From NCBI RefSeq assembly GCF_027923905.1, contig NZ_AP026966.1, forward strand, positions 1,551,001 to 1,615,000: a stretch of 64,000 nt of DNA, written 5' to 3'. The notes beneath the pieces are model-generated. The model searched no databases, was not told where the DNA came from, and saw only the letters and a program-made list of their open reading frames with translations. Below, in pieces: positions 55,554-64,000 of the stretch; position 1 is the first letter of the stretch; each line of letters opens with the position of its first letter. Made by a program: the position numbers and the translations under genes. The DNA is from Massilia varians (GTDB lineage Bacteria; Pseudomonadota; Gammaproteobacteria; Burkholderiales; Burkholderiaceae_D).

Positions 55554-55662
55554 AAAAAATAGGCTGTATTGCTATTTCTCCATCGAATCCGTACCCGATT
55601 GGACGTAATGTATCTTGCGCATGGGCAATAAAACTACATGCAAGAAGACAGAAAGTGAAACG

Positions 55663-56142
55663 ATGGATATCCACGAGACCAACCAAGACAAGGAAGTATT
55701 GTCCTTTCGCCTGGCGAAGGAAGAGTACGCGATCAGCATCCTGAAAGTGCAGGAGATCCGCGGCTACGAAGCGCCGACCATGCTGCCGGGCGCGCCGGCC
55801 TGCATCAAGGGCATCATGAACCTGCGCGGCGCGATCGTCCCGATCGTCGACATGCGCATCCTGTTCAATCTGGGAGAGCCGACCTATGACCAGTTCACCG
55901 TCGTCATCGTCCTGAACATCAAGAACCACGTGATCGGTATGGTGGTCGACAGCGTGTCGGACGTGGTCACCCTGACGGAGGAGCAGATGCGCCCGGCGCC
56001 CGAGATGGGCGCCAGTGCGGACGGTGACACCATCATCGGCCTGGGCACGGTCGGCGAGCGCATGCTGATCGTGCTGGACATCGACAAGCTGATGAGCTCC
56101 GAGCAGCTCGGCCTGATCGCCGACGTGCAGAAAGCCGCATAA
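55663..56142 (+). CDS. cheW: chemotaxis coupling protein CheW
   Basis: Links chemoreceptors to the CheA kinase. 159 residues with [38 protein letters not shown] near residue 62, and [18 protein letters not shown], the standard SH3-like double barrel. ATG 55663 is preceded by GAAAG; a frame start at 55615 was rejected. The mcp gene follows after 47 bases, so the two form a pair. The IS inserted about 110 bases upstream may have cut it from its own promoter; TTGCGC and AATAAA in the gap are weak candidates. Confidence 0.93.
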   Translation: MDIHETNQDKEVLSFRLAKEEYAISILKVQEIRGYEAPTMLPGAPACIKGIMNLRGAIVPIVDMRILFNLGEPTYDQFTVVIVLNIKNHVIGMVVDSVSDVVTLTEEQMRPAPEMGASADGDTIIGLGTVGERMLIVLDIDKLMSSEQLGLIADVQKAA

Positions 56143-56189
56143 ACGGATATCACCCGGCGGGCAGGAAGCCCGGCCATAAGGAGAACCAC

Positions 56190-57800
56190 ATGAACCTCGC
56201 CAACCTGAAAATCGGCACGCGCCTCGGTCTCGGCTTCGGCCTGCTCTGCGTCTTGCTCGTGGGCATGATCGGGATCAGCACGACCATGCTGGGCCGCATC
56301 AATGCCGGCACCGATGAAATCGTCAACAACCGCATGCCGAAGCTCGAGACAAGCGGTCACCTGCTCGGCCAGGTCGACGCGATCGCGATCGCACTGCGCA
56401 ACATGATGCTCAACCAGGAGCGCAGCGACCGCAGCAAGCAGCTCGAGGCGATCGCCGCCGCGCGCAAGGCGATCGACCACGACATGGCGGAACTGGACAA
56501 GAGCTTGCACATGCCGCAGGCGCGTGCGCTGCTGGAGCAAATGAAGCAGAAGATGGGCGGCTACATGCAGGGCCAGGAGCAGTTGATCAAGCTCGTCAAC
56601 GACGGACTGGACGAGGAGGCGCGCCAATACCTGGCCGAGGAGATGCGTCCCAGGCTGGCGGCGCTGAAGAAGGACATCAACGAGCAGTCGGCCTTGCAGA
56701 AATCGATCGCCATGGACAAGGCCGCCGAAGCGCAGCGCACCTACGACGACACCGTCCGCATGATGTGGGCGCTGGGTGCGCTGGCCCTGGCGCTGGCGGC
56801 AAGCGTGGGATGGTGGATCACCCGCTCGATCACCGGTCCGGTGCAGCGCGCGCTGGAAGTGGCGAACACGGTCGCCGCCGGTGACCTGAGCAGCCGCATC
56901 GAGGTGAGGACCCGCGACGAAGCCGGCCTGCTGCTGCAGGCGCTGAAGACCATGAACGAGAATTTGGCGCGCACCGTCGGCACCGTGCGCAGCGGCACCG
57001 ATGCCATCACCGTGGCCGCCTCGGAAGTGGCGGCCGGCAGCCAGGACCTTTCGAGCCGTACCGAGCAGCAGGCGTCCTCGCTGGAGGAAACCGCGTCCTC
57101 GATGGAAGAACTGACCTCGACCGTCAAGCAGAACGCCGACAATGCGCGCCAGGCCAACGTGCTGGCGGAAGCGGCGTCGCAGGTGGCGCAGCGCGGCGGC
57201 GCCGTGATCAAGCAGGTGGTGGGCACCATGTCCGATATCGATGCCTCGGCCGGCAAGATCAGCGACATCATCGGCGTCATCGACGGCATCGCCTTCCAGA
57301 CCAACATCTTGGCGCTGAATGCGGCCGTCGAGGCGGCGCGTGCGGGCGAGCAGGGCCGCGGCTTCGCGGTGGTGGCGACCGAGGTGCGCAACCTGGCGCA
57401 GCGCTCGGCGGCGGCGGCCAAGGAAATCAAGGCCTTGATCAACGACTCGACCGGCAAGGTCGCGAACGGCAGCAAGCTGGTGGCCGAAGCCGGCGCCACC
57501 ATGCAGGAGATCGTCGACAGCGTGCGCCGCGTGACCGACATCATGGGCGAGATCACCTCGGCCAGCCAGGAGCAGACCGCCGGCATCGAGCAGATCAACG
57601 GGGCGGTGGTGGAGATGGACCACGTGACGCAGCAGAACGCCGCGCTGGTGGAAGAAGCCGCGGCGGCGGCCGAAGCGATGAAGGAGCAGGCGGCCAAGCT
57701 GAACGCGGCGATGGCGGTCTTCCGCCTCGGCGCCGGCGAACAGGCGGCGCCGGAACCCGTGCGTGCGCCGCAGCGTGCGTTGAAGGCGCTGGCGGCGTAA
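56190..57800 (+). CDS. methyl-accepting chemotaxis protein without docking pentapeptide
   Basis: 536 residues: TM1 (about 13-33), periplasmic four-helix (Tar-like 4HB) sensor, TM2 (about 190-210), HAMP ([20 protein letters not shown]), signalling domain with tip [20 protein letters not shown] near residue 363. It is very similar to the receptor at 25804 over the signalling half, but ends RALKALAA with no x-W-x-x-F tether. Ligand unknown. AGGAG precedes the ATG; co-transcribed with cheW. Confidence 0.95.
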   Translation: MNLANLKIGTRLGLGFGLLCVLLVGMIGISTTMLGRINAGTDEIVNNRMPKLETSGHLLGQVDAIAIALRNMMLNQERSDRSKQLEAIAAARKAIDHDMAELDKSLHMPQARALLEQMKQKMGGYMQGQEQLIKLVNDGLDEEARQYLAEEMRPRLAALKKDINEQSALQKSIAMDKAAEAQRTYDDTVRMMWALGALALALAASVGWWITRSITGPVQRALEVANTVAAGDLSSRIEVRTRDEAGLLLQALKTMNENLARTVGTVRSGTDAITVAASEVAAGSQDLSSRTEQQASSLEETASSMEELTSTVKQNADNARQANVLAEAASQVAQRGGAVIKQVVGTMSDIDASAGKISDIIGVIDGIAFQTNILALNAAVEAARAGEQGRGFAVVATEVRNLAQRSAAAAKEIKALINDSTGKVANGSKLVAEAGATMQEIVDSVRRVTDIMGEITSASQEQTAGIEQINGAVVEMDHVTQQNAALVEEAAAAAEAMKEQAAKLNAAMAVFRLGAGEQAAPEPVRAPQRALKALAA

Positions 57801-57823
57801 GCAAGCCAGTGGCCCCATAAAAA

Positions 57824-57856
57824 AAACGGCAAGCCGCGAGGCTTGCCGTTCTTGTT
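57824..57856. terminator. mcp terminator, target of the intact group II intron
   Basis: AACGGCAAGCC-GCGA-GGCTTGCCGTT followed by CTTGTT, with an A-tract on the left, so it could originally serve both mcp and the converging porin gene. The intron starts at the next base. Confidence 0.85.
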
Positions 57857-59694
57857 GTGCGCCCAGCATGGGCGCACTCTTGCGGGTGCAAGTCCCGCCG
57901 TAAGCTGACCACAGCGAGCGAAGTGAAGCGCAACTGCGTAAGGGCGACCGAGCGTGGGGAGGAAGCGTGGAGCGAAACTGCGAGCCGATGGACAAGAACC
58001 GAATAGAAGGCGCTGCCGAGCAGGGCGAGCGGGCAACATTCCGCGAAGCTCTTGTGGTCAAAGCGAGGCGGCGTAAATTCGGCGGTTGTGCAGGGAAGGA
58101 GTGCGTTCTTACCTTGGGGAGATCTCGCCTCATGCCTGAAAGGGCGACGTGGCGACACGGAGCGAGAAGTCAGCAGAGGCCATAGTAGCTAAGTTTTTTT
58201 TTTAGCGAAGGGCCGAACGAGTAGGAGTGTCGAACAACTTGTCGATGAATCATGTACGGCATCAGATGCCCGCATCAGCGGGGCGGGTCGCGGCAAGGCG
58301 GGGTGAAGCCTCGTCCGATGCAACCAGCGATGAAACACGACTCCCGCGACAGGAACTGGAAGACACAGGGCGAGACTTGCTTGTGCAAGCGCTCGCGAGG
58401 GAGAACATGCAACGCGCGTGGAAACGCGTGAAGACGAACAAGGGAGCCGCAGGCGTCGATGGTCTGGACATTGCCCAGACCGGACAGCACCTGAAGCACG
58501 CTTGGCCTGCCATCAGGAAGCAACTGTTGGAAGGCACGTACCTGCCCATGCCGGTGCGGCGCGTCGGCATTCCAAAGCCGGACGGAAGCGAGCGTGAACT
58601 GGGAATACCCACCGTAAGCGACCGTTTGATTCAGCAGGCACTATTGCAGGTGCTGCAACCGCTGATCGATCCCACCTTTAGTGAACACAGCCACGGGTTC
58701 CGGCCCGGCCGGCGTGCGCGTGATGCCGTGCTTGCAGCACAGCAATACGTGCAACAAGGCTACCGCACCGTGGTCGACGTCGATCTGTCGAAGTTCTTTG
58801 ATCGGGTCAACCACGACATCCTGATCGACCGCCTAAGGAAACGCGTGAACGACGCCGGAGTTATCCGGCTGGTACGCGCCTACCTGAACGCGGGGATCAT
58901 GGATGGCGGCGTGGTGGTCGAGCGGGGAGAAGGGACGCCGCAAGGCGGACCGCTCTCGCCGCTTCTGGCCAACGTGCTTCTCGACGAGGTGGATCGGATG
59001 CTGGAACGACAGGGGCATCGCTTTGCCCGCTATGCCGATGACTGCAACGTGTACGTGCGCAGCCAGAAGGCAGGCGAGCGGGTAATGATCTTGCTCAAGC
59101 GCCGGTACGACAAGCTGCACCTGAAGATCAACGAATCGAAAAGTGCAGTGAGCCGGGCGTTTGGCCGCAAATTCCTGGGCTATGAGCTGTGGATGGGCCC
59201 TGAAGGCGAGGTGAAACGCGCGGTGTCGAAGAAGGCGCTGGAGGCATTCCGGCAGAAGATCAGGCAACTTACTCGTCGATCAGGTGGACGCAGCATTGCC
59301 GAGGTAATTGATGGGCTGCGTAGCTACGTATTGGGATGGAAAGCATATTTCGGACTGGCGCAAACCCCGACTGCCCTGCGAGAGCTGGACAAGTGGATGC
59401 GCCACCGTCTACGTGCAATTCACCTGAAACAGTGGCGATGTGGGCCTACCATCTATCGAGAGCTGCGAAAGTTGGGGGCAACGCCGAAAGTCGCTGCTCT
59501 GGTTGCGGGGAACAACCGCAGCTGGTGGCGCAACAGCAGGCTTGCCCTGAACAACGTCCTGACGATTGGCTACTTCGACCGCCTTGGCATGCCTCGCCTC
59601 ACTTAACCTCAACTACTCGAACCGCCCGGTGCGGACCCGCATGCCGGGTGGTGTGGGAGGGGTCGGTCAGCATGCTGACTGCCCCTATCCCGAT
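57857..59694 (+). mobile_element. group II intron, class C type, apparently intact
   Basis: 1838 bp. 5' end GTGCGCCCAGCATGGGCGCA; a structured 5' region; the reverse transcriptase gene; then domain V (AACCGCCCGG...CATGCCGGGT, about 59619-59651) and domain VI ending CCCCTATCCCGAT. It sits directly after a terminator stem-loop, the known target preference of class C introns. Ends were defined by comparison with the remnant at 24811-25505; exact 3' base may be off by one. Confidence 0.88.
58245..59606 (+). CDS. ltrA: group II intron reverse transcriptase/maturase
   Basis: About 453 residues (ATG 58245; a GTG at 58227 would add six). Reverse transcriptase blocks include GVDGLDIAQTG, RVGIPKPDGSERELGIPTVS, HGFRPGRRA, DVDLSKFFDRVNHD, GTPQGGPLSPLLANVLL and the active-site YADD (263-266). 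The maturase X domain follows (SKKALEAFRQKIRQLTRRSG, LRSYVLGWKAYFGLA). It ends soon after, with no HNH endonuclease, as in class C introns, which use the terminator hairpin and single-stranded targets instead. Confidence 0.93.
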   Translation: MNHVRHQMPASAGRVAARRGEASSDATSDETRLPRQELEDTGRDLLVQALARENMQRAWKRVKTNKGAAGVDGLDIAQTGQHLKHAWPAIRKQLLEGTYLPMPVRRVGIPKPDGSERELGIPTVSDRLIQQALLQVLQPLIDPTFSEHSHGFRPGRRARDAVLAAQQYVQQGYRTVVDVDLSKFFDRVNHDILIDRLRKRVNDAGVIRLVRAYLNAGIMDGGVVVERGEGTPQGGPLSPLLANVLLDEVDRMLERQGHRFARYADDCNVYVRSQKAGERVMILLKRRYDKLHLKINESKSAVSRAFGRKFLGYELWMGPEGEVKRAVSKKALEAFRQKIRQLTRRSGGRSIAEVIDGLRSYVLGWKAYFGLAQTPTALRELDKWMRHRLRAIHLKQWRCGPTIYRELRKLGATPKVAALVAGNNRSWWRNSRLALNNVLTIGYFDRLGMPRLT

Positions 59695-59707
59695 TGTGGA
59701 CGCCCGT

Positions 59708-60730
59708 TTAGAACGAGTGACGCACACCCACGTTGAACACCGACGGATCGGCGCCGAGCGCGGTGGCCGGCGGTGCGAAGCTGCCGCCCGGAGAGACCAG
59801 GCCGAAGGCTGCGCGGCCGTTGTTGCGCAGGTGGGAGTAGGAGCTGTACAGGTTGGTGCGCTTGGACATGGCGTAGCTGTAGGCAACCGAGATGCCATTG
59901 CCCTTGGCGCCGGTTTCCAGCTTCTGCTGGTGGCCGGTCAGGTGGAACTTGTTCGGGCCTGCGGTGTAGGTGGCGCCCAGGGAGATGTACTTGAACTCGT
60001 TGTTCGCGCCGGTCGGGTCGGCTTCCATGTAGACCCCGCGCACGTCGATGACGCCGAAGTTGTAGCCGGCGCCGAAGGTGTATTCCTTGTCGTCGCCGGT
60101 GGCCAGGCGCTCGGTCTGCTGGTAGCCCGCGCCCAGGTACAGCGGGCCGTTCTTGTACTCGACCGCGGCGCCGACCAGGTTGCCCGACGGGTCATTGGTC
60201 TGGCGTTCGCCGGCGCTGTAGGCGGCCAGGAAGGTCAGGCCGCTCAGGTCGTTGCTCTTGTAGTTCACCGAGTTCGACAGGCGGCGGGTCAGGCGGCCGT
60301 TGCCGAAGCCGGTCAGGGCCGAGCCGTAATAGGCATGGCCGAGCGGGTCGGCCGACTGGGCCACCGCGGCGATCGGGCCGTATTCGCGGCCGATGGTGAC
60401 GGTGCCGAAGGAACCCTGCAGGCCGACGACGGCGCGGCGCTGGAACAGGCCGGCGGCATCCTGGGCGCCGGTGTCGATGGCGTAACCTGCTTCGATGTTG
60501 AAGAGCGCCTTCAGGCCATTGCCCAGGTCCTCGGTGCCACGGAAGCCGATGCGGCTGGTGCCCTGGGTGCCCGAGCTGATCACGGTGCGGCTGTCTTCAC
60601 CCGGCGCGTCGGTGTCTTCGATGCCGACCGAGGCGTCGGCGACGCCGTAGATCTGGACGCTCGTTTGCGCCTGGGCGGCTGCCAGCGGCAGGAGGGACAG
60701 CATGGCGATGGCCAGACTCTTCTTTTTCAT
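59708..60730 (-). CDS. outer-membrane general porin (Gram-negative porin, betaproteobacterial type)
   Basis: Trimeric 16-strand diffusion porin, 340 residues. Signal peptide MKKKSLAIAMLSLLPLAAAQ A, then SVQIYGVADASVGIED, SRIGFRGTEDLGNGLKALF, FQRRAVVGLQGSFGTVTIGR, all typical of Bordetella/Burkholderia-type porins, and a C-terminal Phe (GVRHSF). The group II intron now ends 13 bases after its stop and separates it from its likely terminator. The 338-base gap upstream (60731-61068) is A+T-rich near 60780-60830 and probably holds its promoter, though no clear hexamer pair stands out. Confidence 0.93.
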   Translation of the reverse strand: MKKKSLAIAMLSLLPLAAAQAQTSVQIYGVADASVGIEDTDAPGEDSRTVISSGTQGTSRIGFRGTEDLGNGLKALFNIEAGYAIDTGAQDAAGLFQRRAVVGLQGSFGTVTIGREYGPIAAVAQSADPLGHAYYGSALTGFGNGRLTRRLSNSVNYKSNDLSGLTFLAAYSAGERQTNDPSGNLVGAAVEYKNGPLYLGAGYQQTERLATGDDKEYTFGAGYNFGVIDVRGVYMEADPTGANNEFKYISLGATYTAGPNKFHLTGHQQKLETGAKGNGISVAYSYAMSKRTNLYSSYSHLRNNGRAAFGLVSPGGSFAPPATALGADPSVFNVGVRHSF

Positions 60731-60932
60731 TGATATCTCCAGTGTGGATGGATGAATGGTGTTTCCGAACGCCGTTCTCTTTGTCTTTTGAATATTTGAC
60801 AGAAACGTACAGTTGCAAAAAGCTTACATTACCAGTGCAGTCGAAATGATGCCACGATTCATTAGCTCTTTGCTTATTCGGTTTTGTAGAAGCATGTGCG
60901 CGTGGCCAAAAAGCTGCACGATCCAGCACAAA

Positions 60933-60950
60933 CTAAGTGGTTCTACTTAG
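60933..60950. promoter_or_regulatory. operator-like palindrome upstream of galM
   Basis: CTAAGT-GGTTCT-ACTTAG, six perfect base pairs, followed about 10 bases later by TGTAAAT that could be a -10 box. It lies between the divergent porin and galM genes and could regulate either. Confidence 0.35.
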
Positions 60951-61068
60951 CACAGTGTTGTAAATGCGTAACGAAACCACCGATCAGCAAGGGCGAGCTA
61001 CGTTGCGCGGGCATGTCTGCACACCATGTTAGGATCGGCGCATCGACCCTCCCAAGGACAAGAACAAC

Positions 61069-62145
61069 GTGCGTACCGGTATCACACAAGCCCCCTTCGG
61101 CACACTGCCGAACGGCGAAGCCATCACCCAGTTCACGCTCACCAATGCCGGCGGCATGGTGGCCAGGATCATCGACTTCGGCGGCATCATCACCGAGCTG
61201 CACGCGCCCGATCGCGACGGGCGGCTGGCCGACGTGGTGCTGGGTTTCGACACGCTCGCACCCTATGTGTCCGACAGCCCGTATTTCGGGGCCCTGATCG
61301 GGCGCTACGGCAACCGCATCGCCAAGGGCCGCTTCACGCTCGACGGCCGGGAAGTCGCACTGCCGGTCAACAACGGCAACAACCACCTGCACGGCGGCGT
61401 TCCCGGCTTCGACAAGGTGAAGTGGCAGGCCACGGTGGAAGGCGACAGCCTGCGCCTGGCCTACACCAGCCGCGACGGCGAGCAGGGCTATCCGGGCACG
61501 CTCCAGGTCACCGTGGTGTATGCGCTGCTCGATACCGGCGAACTGGTGGTGCGCTTCCATGCGGTGACCGATGCGCCCACGCCGGTCAACCTGACCCAGC
61601 ACAGCTACTTCAACCTGGCCGGCGGCGGCGACATCCTCGGGCACGTCCTCGGCATCGATGCCGATGCGTTTGTCGCCATCGACGAGGAATCGATTCCGAC
61701 CGGGGCGCTGGCGCCGGTCGAGGGCACGCCTTTCGATTTCCGCACGCCGCGTCCGATCGGTTCGCGCATCATGGATGACGACGTCCAGCTGCGCAACGGC
61801 CAGGGCTACGACCACTGCTTCGCGCTCAACAAGCCGCATGGCAAGGGCATGACGCTGGCCGCCCGCGCGCTCGAGCCGCATTCCGGCCGGGTGCTGGAGC
61901 TGTTCACCGAAGAACCGGGCGTGCAGTTCTACAGCGGGAACTTCCTGGACGGCTCGCTCACCGGCAAGGGGCAGACCTATGCCTACCGCAGCGGCTTCTG
62001 CCTGGAGCCGCAGCACTTCCCGGATTCGCCCAACCAGCCGCATTTCCCGAACGTGATCCTGCGTCCGGGCGAGGTGTACCAGACCGAGTCGCGCTTCCGC
62101 TTCTCTGTCGATTCCGCTGTCGATGCGAGCGCCCGCCAGGCTTGA
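61069..62145 (+). CDS. galM: aldose 1-epimerase (mutarotase)
   Basis: Interconverts alpha and beta anomers of aldoses such as galactose and glucose. The 358-residue protein has ARIIDFGGIITELHAPDRDG, GRYGNRIAKGRFTLDG (Arg), NNGNNHLHGG (His), the catalytic His in NLTQHSYFNLAG near residue 177, GQGYDHCFALN and the catalytic Glu in ELFTEEPGVQFYSGN near residue 300. Starts with GTG 61069 after AAGGACAAG. No other galactose gene is near; the neighbours are a porin and a serine hydrolase. Confidence 0.94.
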   Translation: MRTGITQAPFGTLPNGEAITQFTLTNAGGMVARIIDFGGIITELHAPDRDGRLADVVLGFDTLAPYVSDSPYFGALIGRYGNRIAKGRFTLDGREVALPVNNGNNHLHGGVPGFDKVKWQATVEGDSLRLAYTSRDGEQGYPGTLQVTVVYALLDTGELVVRFHAVTDAPTPVNLTQHSYFNLAGGGDILGHVLGIDADAFVAIDEESIPTGALAPVEGTPFDFRTPRPIGSRIMDDDVQLRNGQGYDHCFALNKPHGKGMTLAARALEPHSGRVLELFTEEPGVQFYSGNFLDGSLTGKGQTYAYRSGFCLEPQHFPDSPNQPHFPNVILRPGEVYQTESRFRFSVDSAVDASARQA

Positions 62146-62152
62146 TCGACCA

Positions 62153-63529
62153 TCACTCCAGCGAGATACCCAGGCGCTCGATCAGGCCGTCGCGGTCCTG
62201 GTGCAGCGCCATCAACGCTGTCTCGTTCTCGAACAGGAAGCGGTAGCGCGCCTGCTTGCCGCTTCCTTCGCTGCTGCGTGCCAGCACCTCCACCGTGCGC
62301 AGCGCACCGTAATCGCGGAACTCGGCCGCGATCTGCGTGACCCAGCGTTGGTTGTAGCGGCCGCGTTCGCTGGCCGACAGTCCCTCCGGGATGCGGCCGG
62401 CGAGCAGCGCTTCCATCGCCTTGCGCGCGCGGTCGGTGCCGGCCGGATCGCGGTCGGCGATGGCCGGCGGACGGGGCGTCGCCAGTGCCGGCACGTAGTG
62501 GGCGGCGGCCAGGTCGGCGATCTTGCCCTGGCGCGCCGCCGCCGAATTGGCCAGTACCACCACGGTCATGCGCTGGTCGGGATAACGCTGGAGGGCGGCC
62601 TTGAAGCCTTGCCAGGCGCCGCCATGCTGGACCACACGGTGGCCATTCTGGCTGCCCAGGTACCAGCCCAGGCCATAGGGTCCGCTGCTGCCGTCGTTCA
62701 GGCGCGCCGGCGTCCAGCTGGCCTCCTTGGCGCGGGCGTCCAGGACGGCCTCGCCATCCAGCGCCATGCTCCAGCGCGCCAGGTCGCGCGCGCTCAGCGC
62801 GATGGTGCCGTCCGCGGTCCGGTTCAGGCTGGGCGCCACCCAGCGCTGGTTCTGCAGCTTGCCGTCGATGCGCTCGTAGCCGGCGGCGCGTCCCGGCACG
62901 ATGTCGGCTTCGCTGATCACGCCGGCGGTCTTCATACCGAGCGGGGCGAAGATGCGCTCCTCCAGCTGGTCGCCGAAGAACTTGCCGCCGACCCGCCTGG
63001 CGATGAAGCCGAGCAGGTGGTAGCCGGCGTTGCTGTACGCGAAGCGCTCGCCGGGGGCGGACAGCAGCGGCATCGATGCTTCGAGCGCGATCAGTTCCTC
63101 GTCCGTGTAGTCCTTGCGCAGGTCGATCTTCGTGTATGGATCGCCCAGGCCGGAGGTGTGCGTGAGCAGGTGGCGGATCGTGATGCCTTTCCATGCTGTC
63201 GGGGTGTTGTCCAGGTAGCGCGAGATCGGGTCGTCGAGTTTCAGCTTGCCGTCCTTCTCCAGCAGCAGGAACAGCGCGGCCGTGAAGGTCTTGCCGGTCG
63301 AGGCGACCTGGAACACGGTGTCGGGCGTGACCGGCACGCCGTGCTCCACGTTGGCCAGGCCATAGCCCTGTGCGCGGACGATCTTCCCGTCCTTGACCAC
63401 CACCAGGGCCAGGCCCGGGACCTGGCGGCTCTGCATCATGCCTCGAATGGCATCGTCGAGCGCATTGCGATATTCTCCTGCATGAATGGAAACGGAGCGC
63501 ATTGTAAGGGCCGGGACGTTGACATTCAT
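62153..63529 (-). CDS. class C beta-lactamase-family serine hydrolase
   Basis: About 458 residues. Motifs: nucleophile S77-T-G-K80 (VASTGKTFTAALF), Y165-S-N167 (FAYSNAGYHLLGF) and a HGG sequence (VVQHGGAWQGFK) in place of KTG. A C-terminal domain of about 110 residues follows (TDRARKAMEALLAGRIPEGL). Such proteins are usually esterases or D-peptidases rather than true beta-lactamases. The start is uncertain (63529, 63538 or 63502); no signal peptide is seen at any of them, though most relatives are exported. Only seven bases separate its stop from galM's stop. Confidence 0.85.
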   Translation of the reverse strand: MNVNVPALTMRSVSIHAGEYRNALDDAIRGMMQSRQVPGLALVVVKDGKIVRAQGYGLANVEHGVPVTPDTVFQVASTGKTFTAALFLLLEKDGKLKLDDPISRYLDNTPTAWKGITIRHLLTHTSGLGDPYTKIDLRKDYTDEELIALEASMPLLSAPGERFAYSNAGYHLLGFIARRVGGKFFGDQLEERIFAPLGMKTAGVISEADIVPGRAAGYERIDGKLQNQRWVAPSLNRTADGTIALSARDLARWSMALDGEAVLDARAKEASWTPARLNDGSSGPYGLGWYLGSQNGHRVVQHGGAWQGFKAALQRYPDQRMTVVVLANSAAARQGKIADLAAAHYVPALATPRPPAIADRDPAGTDRARKAMEALLAGRIPEGLSASERGRYNQRWVTQIAAEFRDYGALRTVEVLARSSEGSGKQARYRFLFENETALMALHQDRDGLIERLGISLE

Positions 63530-63556
63530 GCCAATCATCGCGGAATATCTGCCACG

Positions 63557-64000
63557 ATGAGCATTCCACCCGACACGCATACCGGTACCGGCGCCGGCGC
63601 CGGCACATCCGGCATCGACATCTGGCTGCTGGTGTTCCCGAACTTCATGCTGCTGGACGCGACCGGCCCGATCCAGGTCTTTTCCACCGCCAATGACGAA
63701 GCCCGGGATGCCGGACGTGCGCCGCCCTACCGGCTGCACCTGGTCGCCGACGGCGGCGGGCAGCTAGCGTCGTCGTCCGGCATCGCGGTCATGACCGCGC
63801 CGCTGCCGTCCGCACTGCCGGCCGGCGCCACCCTCGTCGTCTCCGGCGGAAAGCTCGCCGACTTGCCGGCCGAGGGCAGCGTTCTGCTTGACTGGGTCAG
63901 GCAGGCCGACAGTACGACGGCGCGTACCTGCGGCGTGTGCACCGGCGCCTTCGTGCTGGCCCGCGCCGGCCTGCTCGCCGGCCGCCGCGCCGCCACCCAT
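63557..64000 (+). CDS. GlxA-type transcriptional regulator, N-terminal part (cut by window end)
   Basis: 148 codons are visible, no stop. The domain is DJ-1/PfpI-like: IDIWLLVFPNFMLLDATGPI, ATLVVSGGKLADLP, and the nucleophile-elbow Cys in RTCGVCTGAFVLARAGLLAG. In GlxA-type regulators this part is followed by an AraC-type DNA-binding domain, expected beyond the window. It is divergent from the serine hydrolase gene with about 27 bases between starts and may regulate it. Confidence 0.85.
   Translation, partial: MSIPPDTHTGTGAGAGTSGIDIWLLVFPNFMLLDATGPIQVFSTANDEARDAGRAPPYRLHLVADGGGQLASSSGIAVMTAPLPSALPAGATLVVSGGKLADLPAEGSVLLDWVRQADSTTARTCGVCTGAFVLARAGLLAGRRAATH

Noticed and set aside
62153..63529. 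true AmpC beta-lactamase
   Set aside because: Motifs fit the wide serine-hydrolase family; the KTG box is replaced by HGG and an extra C-terminal domain is present.

Overview
The window looks like a chromosomal piece of a high-GC betaproteobacterium. Gene content and order (rimP-nusA-infB-rbfA-truB, scpB-rluB, waaF-hldD, class I fumarase next to a UPF0114 protein) suggest the Oxalobacteraceae, Massilia/Telluria-like. That placement is inference from gene content, not from a database search.

Layout. 1-7.2 kb: DAHP synthase, an oligopeptide-type ABC transporter (two permeases plus a double ATPase), a DedA-rhodanese fusion with an early stop codon, and glucokinase. 7.2-19 kb: information-processing core, with scpB-rluB, then rimP-nusA-infB behind a strong promoter and a leader terminator that looks like an attenuator, then rbfA-truB and typA. 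19.3-25.8 kb: a scrambled accessory stretch with a small beta-barrel protein, an ISL3-family IS, a flagellin gene cut in two around a 5'-truncated and frameshifted flhA, dusA, and a group II intron remnant that lost its reverse transcriptase and carries an IS110-type fragment. 25.8-39 kb: chemoreceptor, small secreted proteins, a diguanylate cyclase with a hole in its active-site loop, tRNA-His, murI, fumarase, acs, and an unusual NodB deacetylase-caspase-TPR fusion. 39-45 kb: tRNA-Ser followed by a visibly A+T-richer island with a PAAR protein, a putative effector and a putative membrane partner, split by an IS21-family element. 45-54 kb: a TonB receptor interrupted by an amber codon, DUF2946 protein, waaF, hldD and two sensor kinases. 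54-64 kb: a second, almost identical ISL3-family copy, cheW-mcp, an intact group IIC-type intron, porin, galM, a serine hydrolase and the start of a GlxA-like regulator.

Two themes stand out. First, gene decay: DedA, flagellin, flhA, the VOC protein, the GGDEF enzyme and the TonB receptor each carry a stop, shift, deletion or break. Second, mobile elements whose ends can be defined to the base: two ISL3-family copies with different 8-bp target duplications, one IS21-family element with a 5-bp duplication, and two group II introns each inserted just after a transcription terminator. The most interesting candidates for new biology are the deacetylase-caspase-TPR protein and the tRNA-Ser-adjacent PAAR island.
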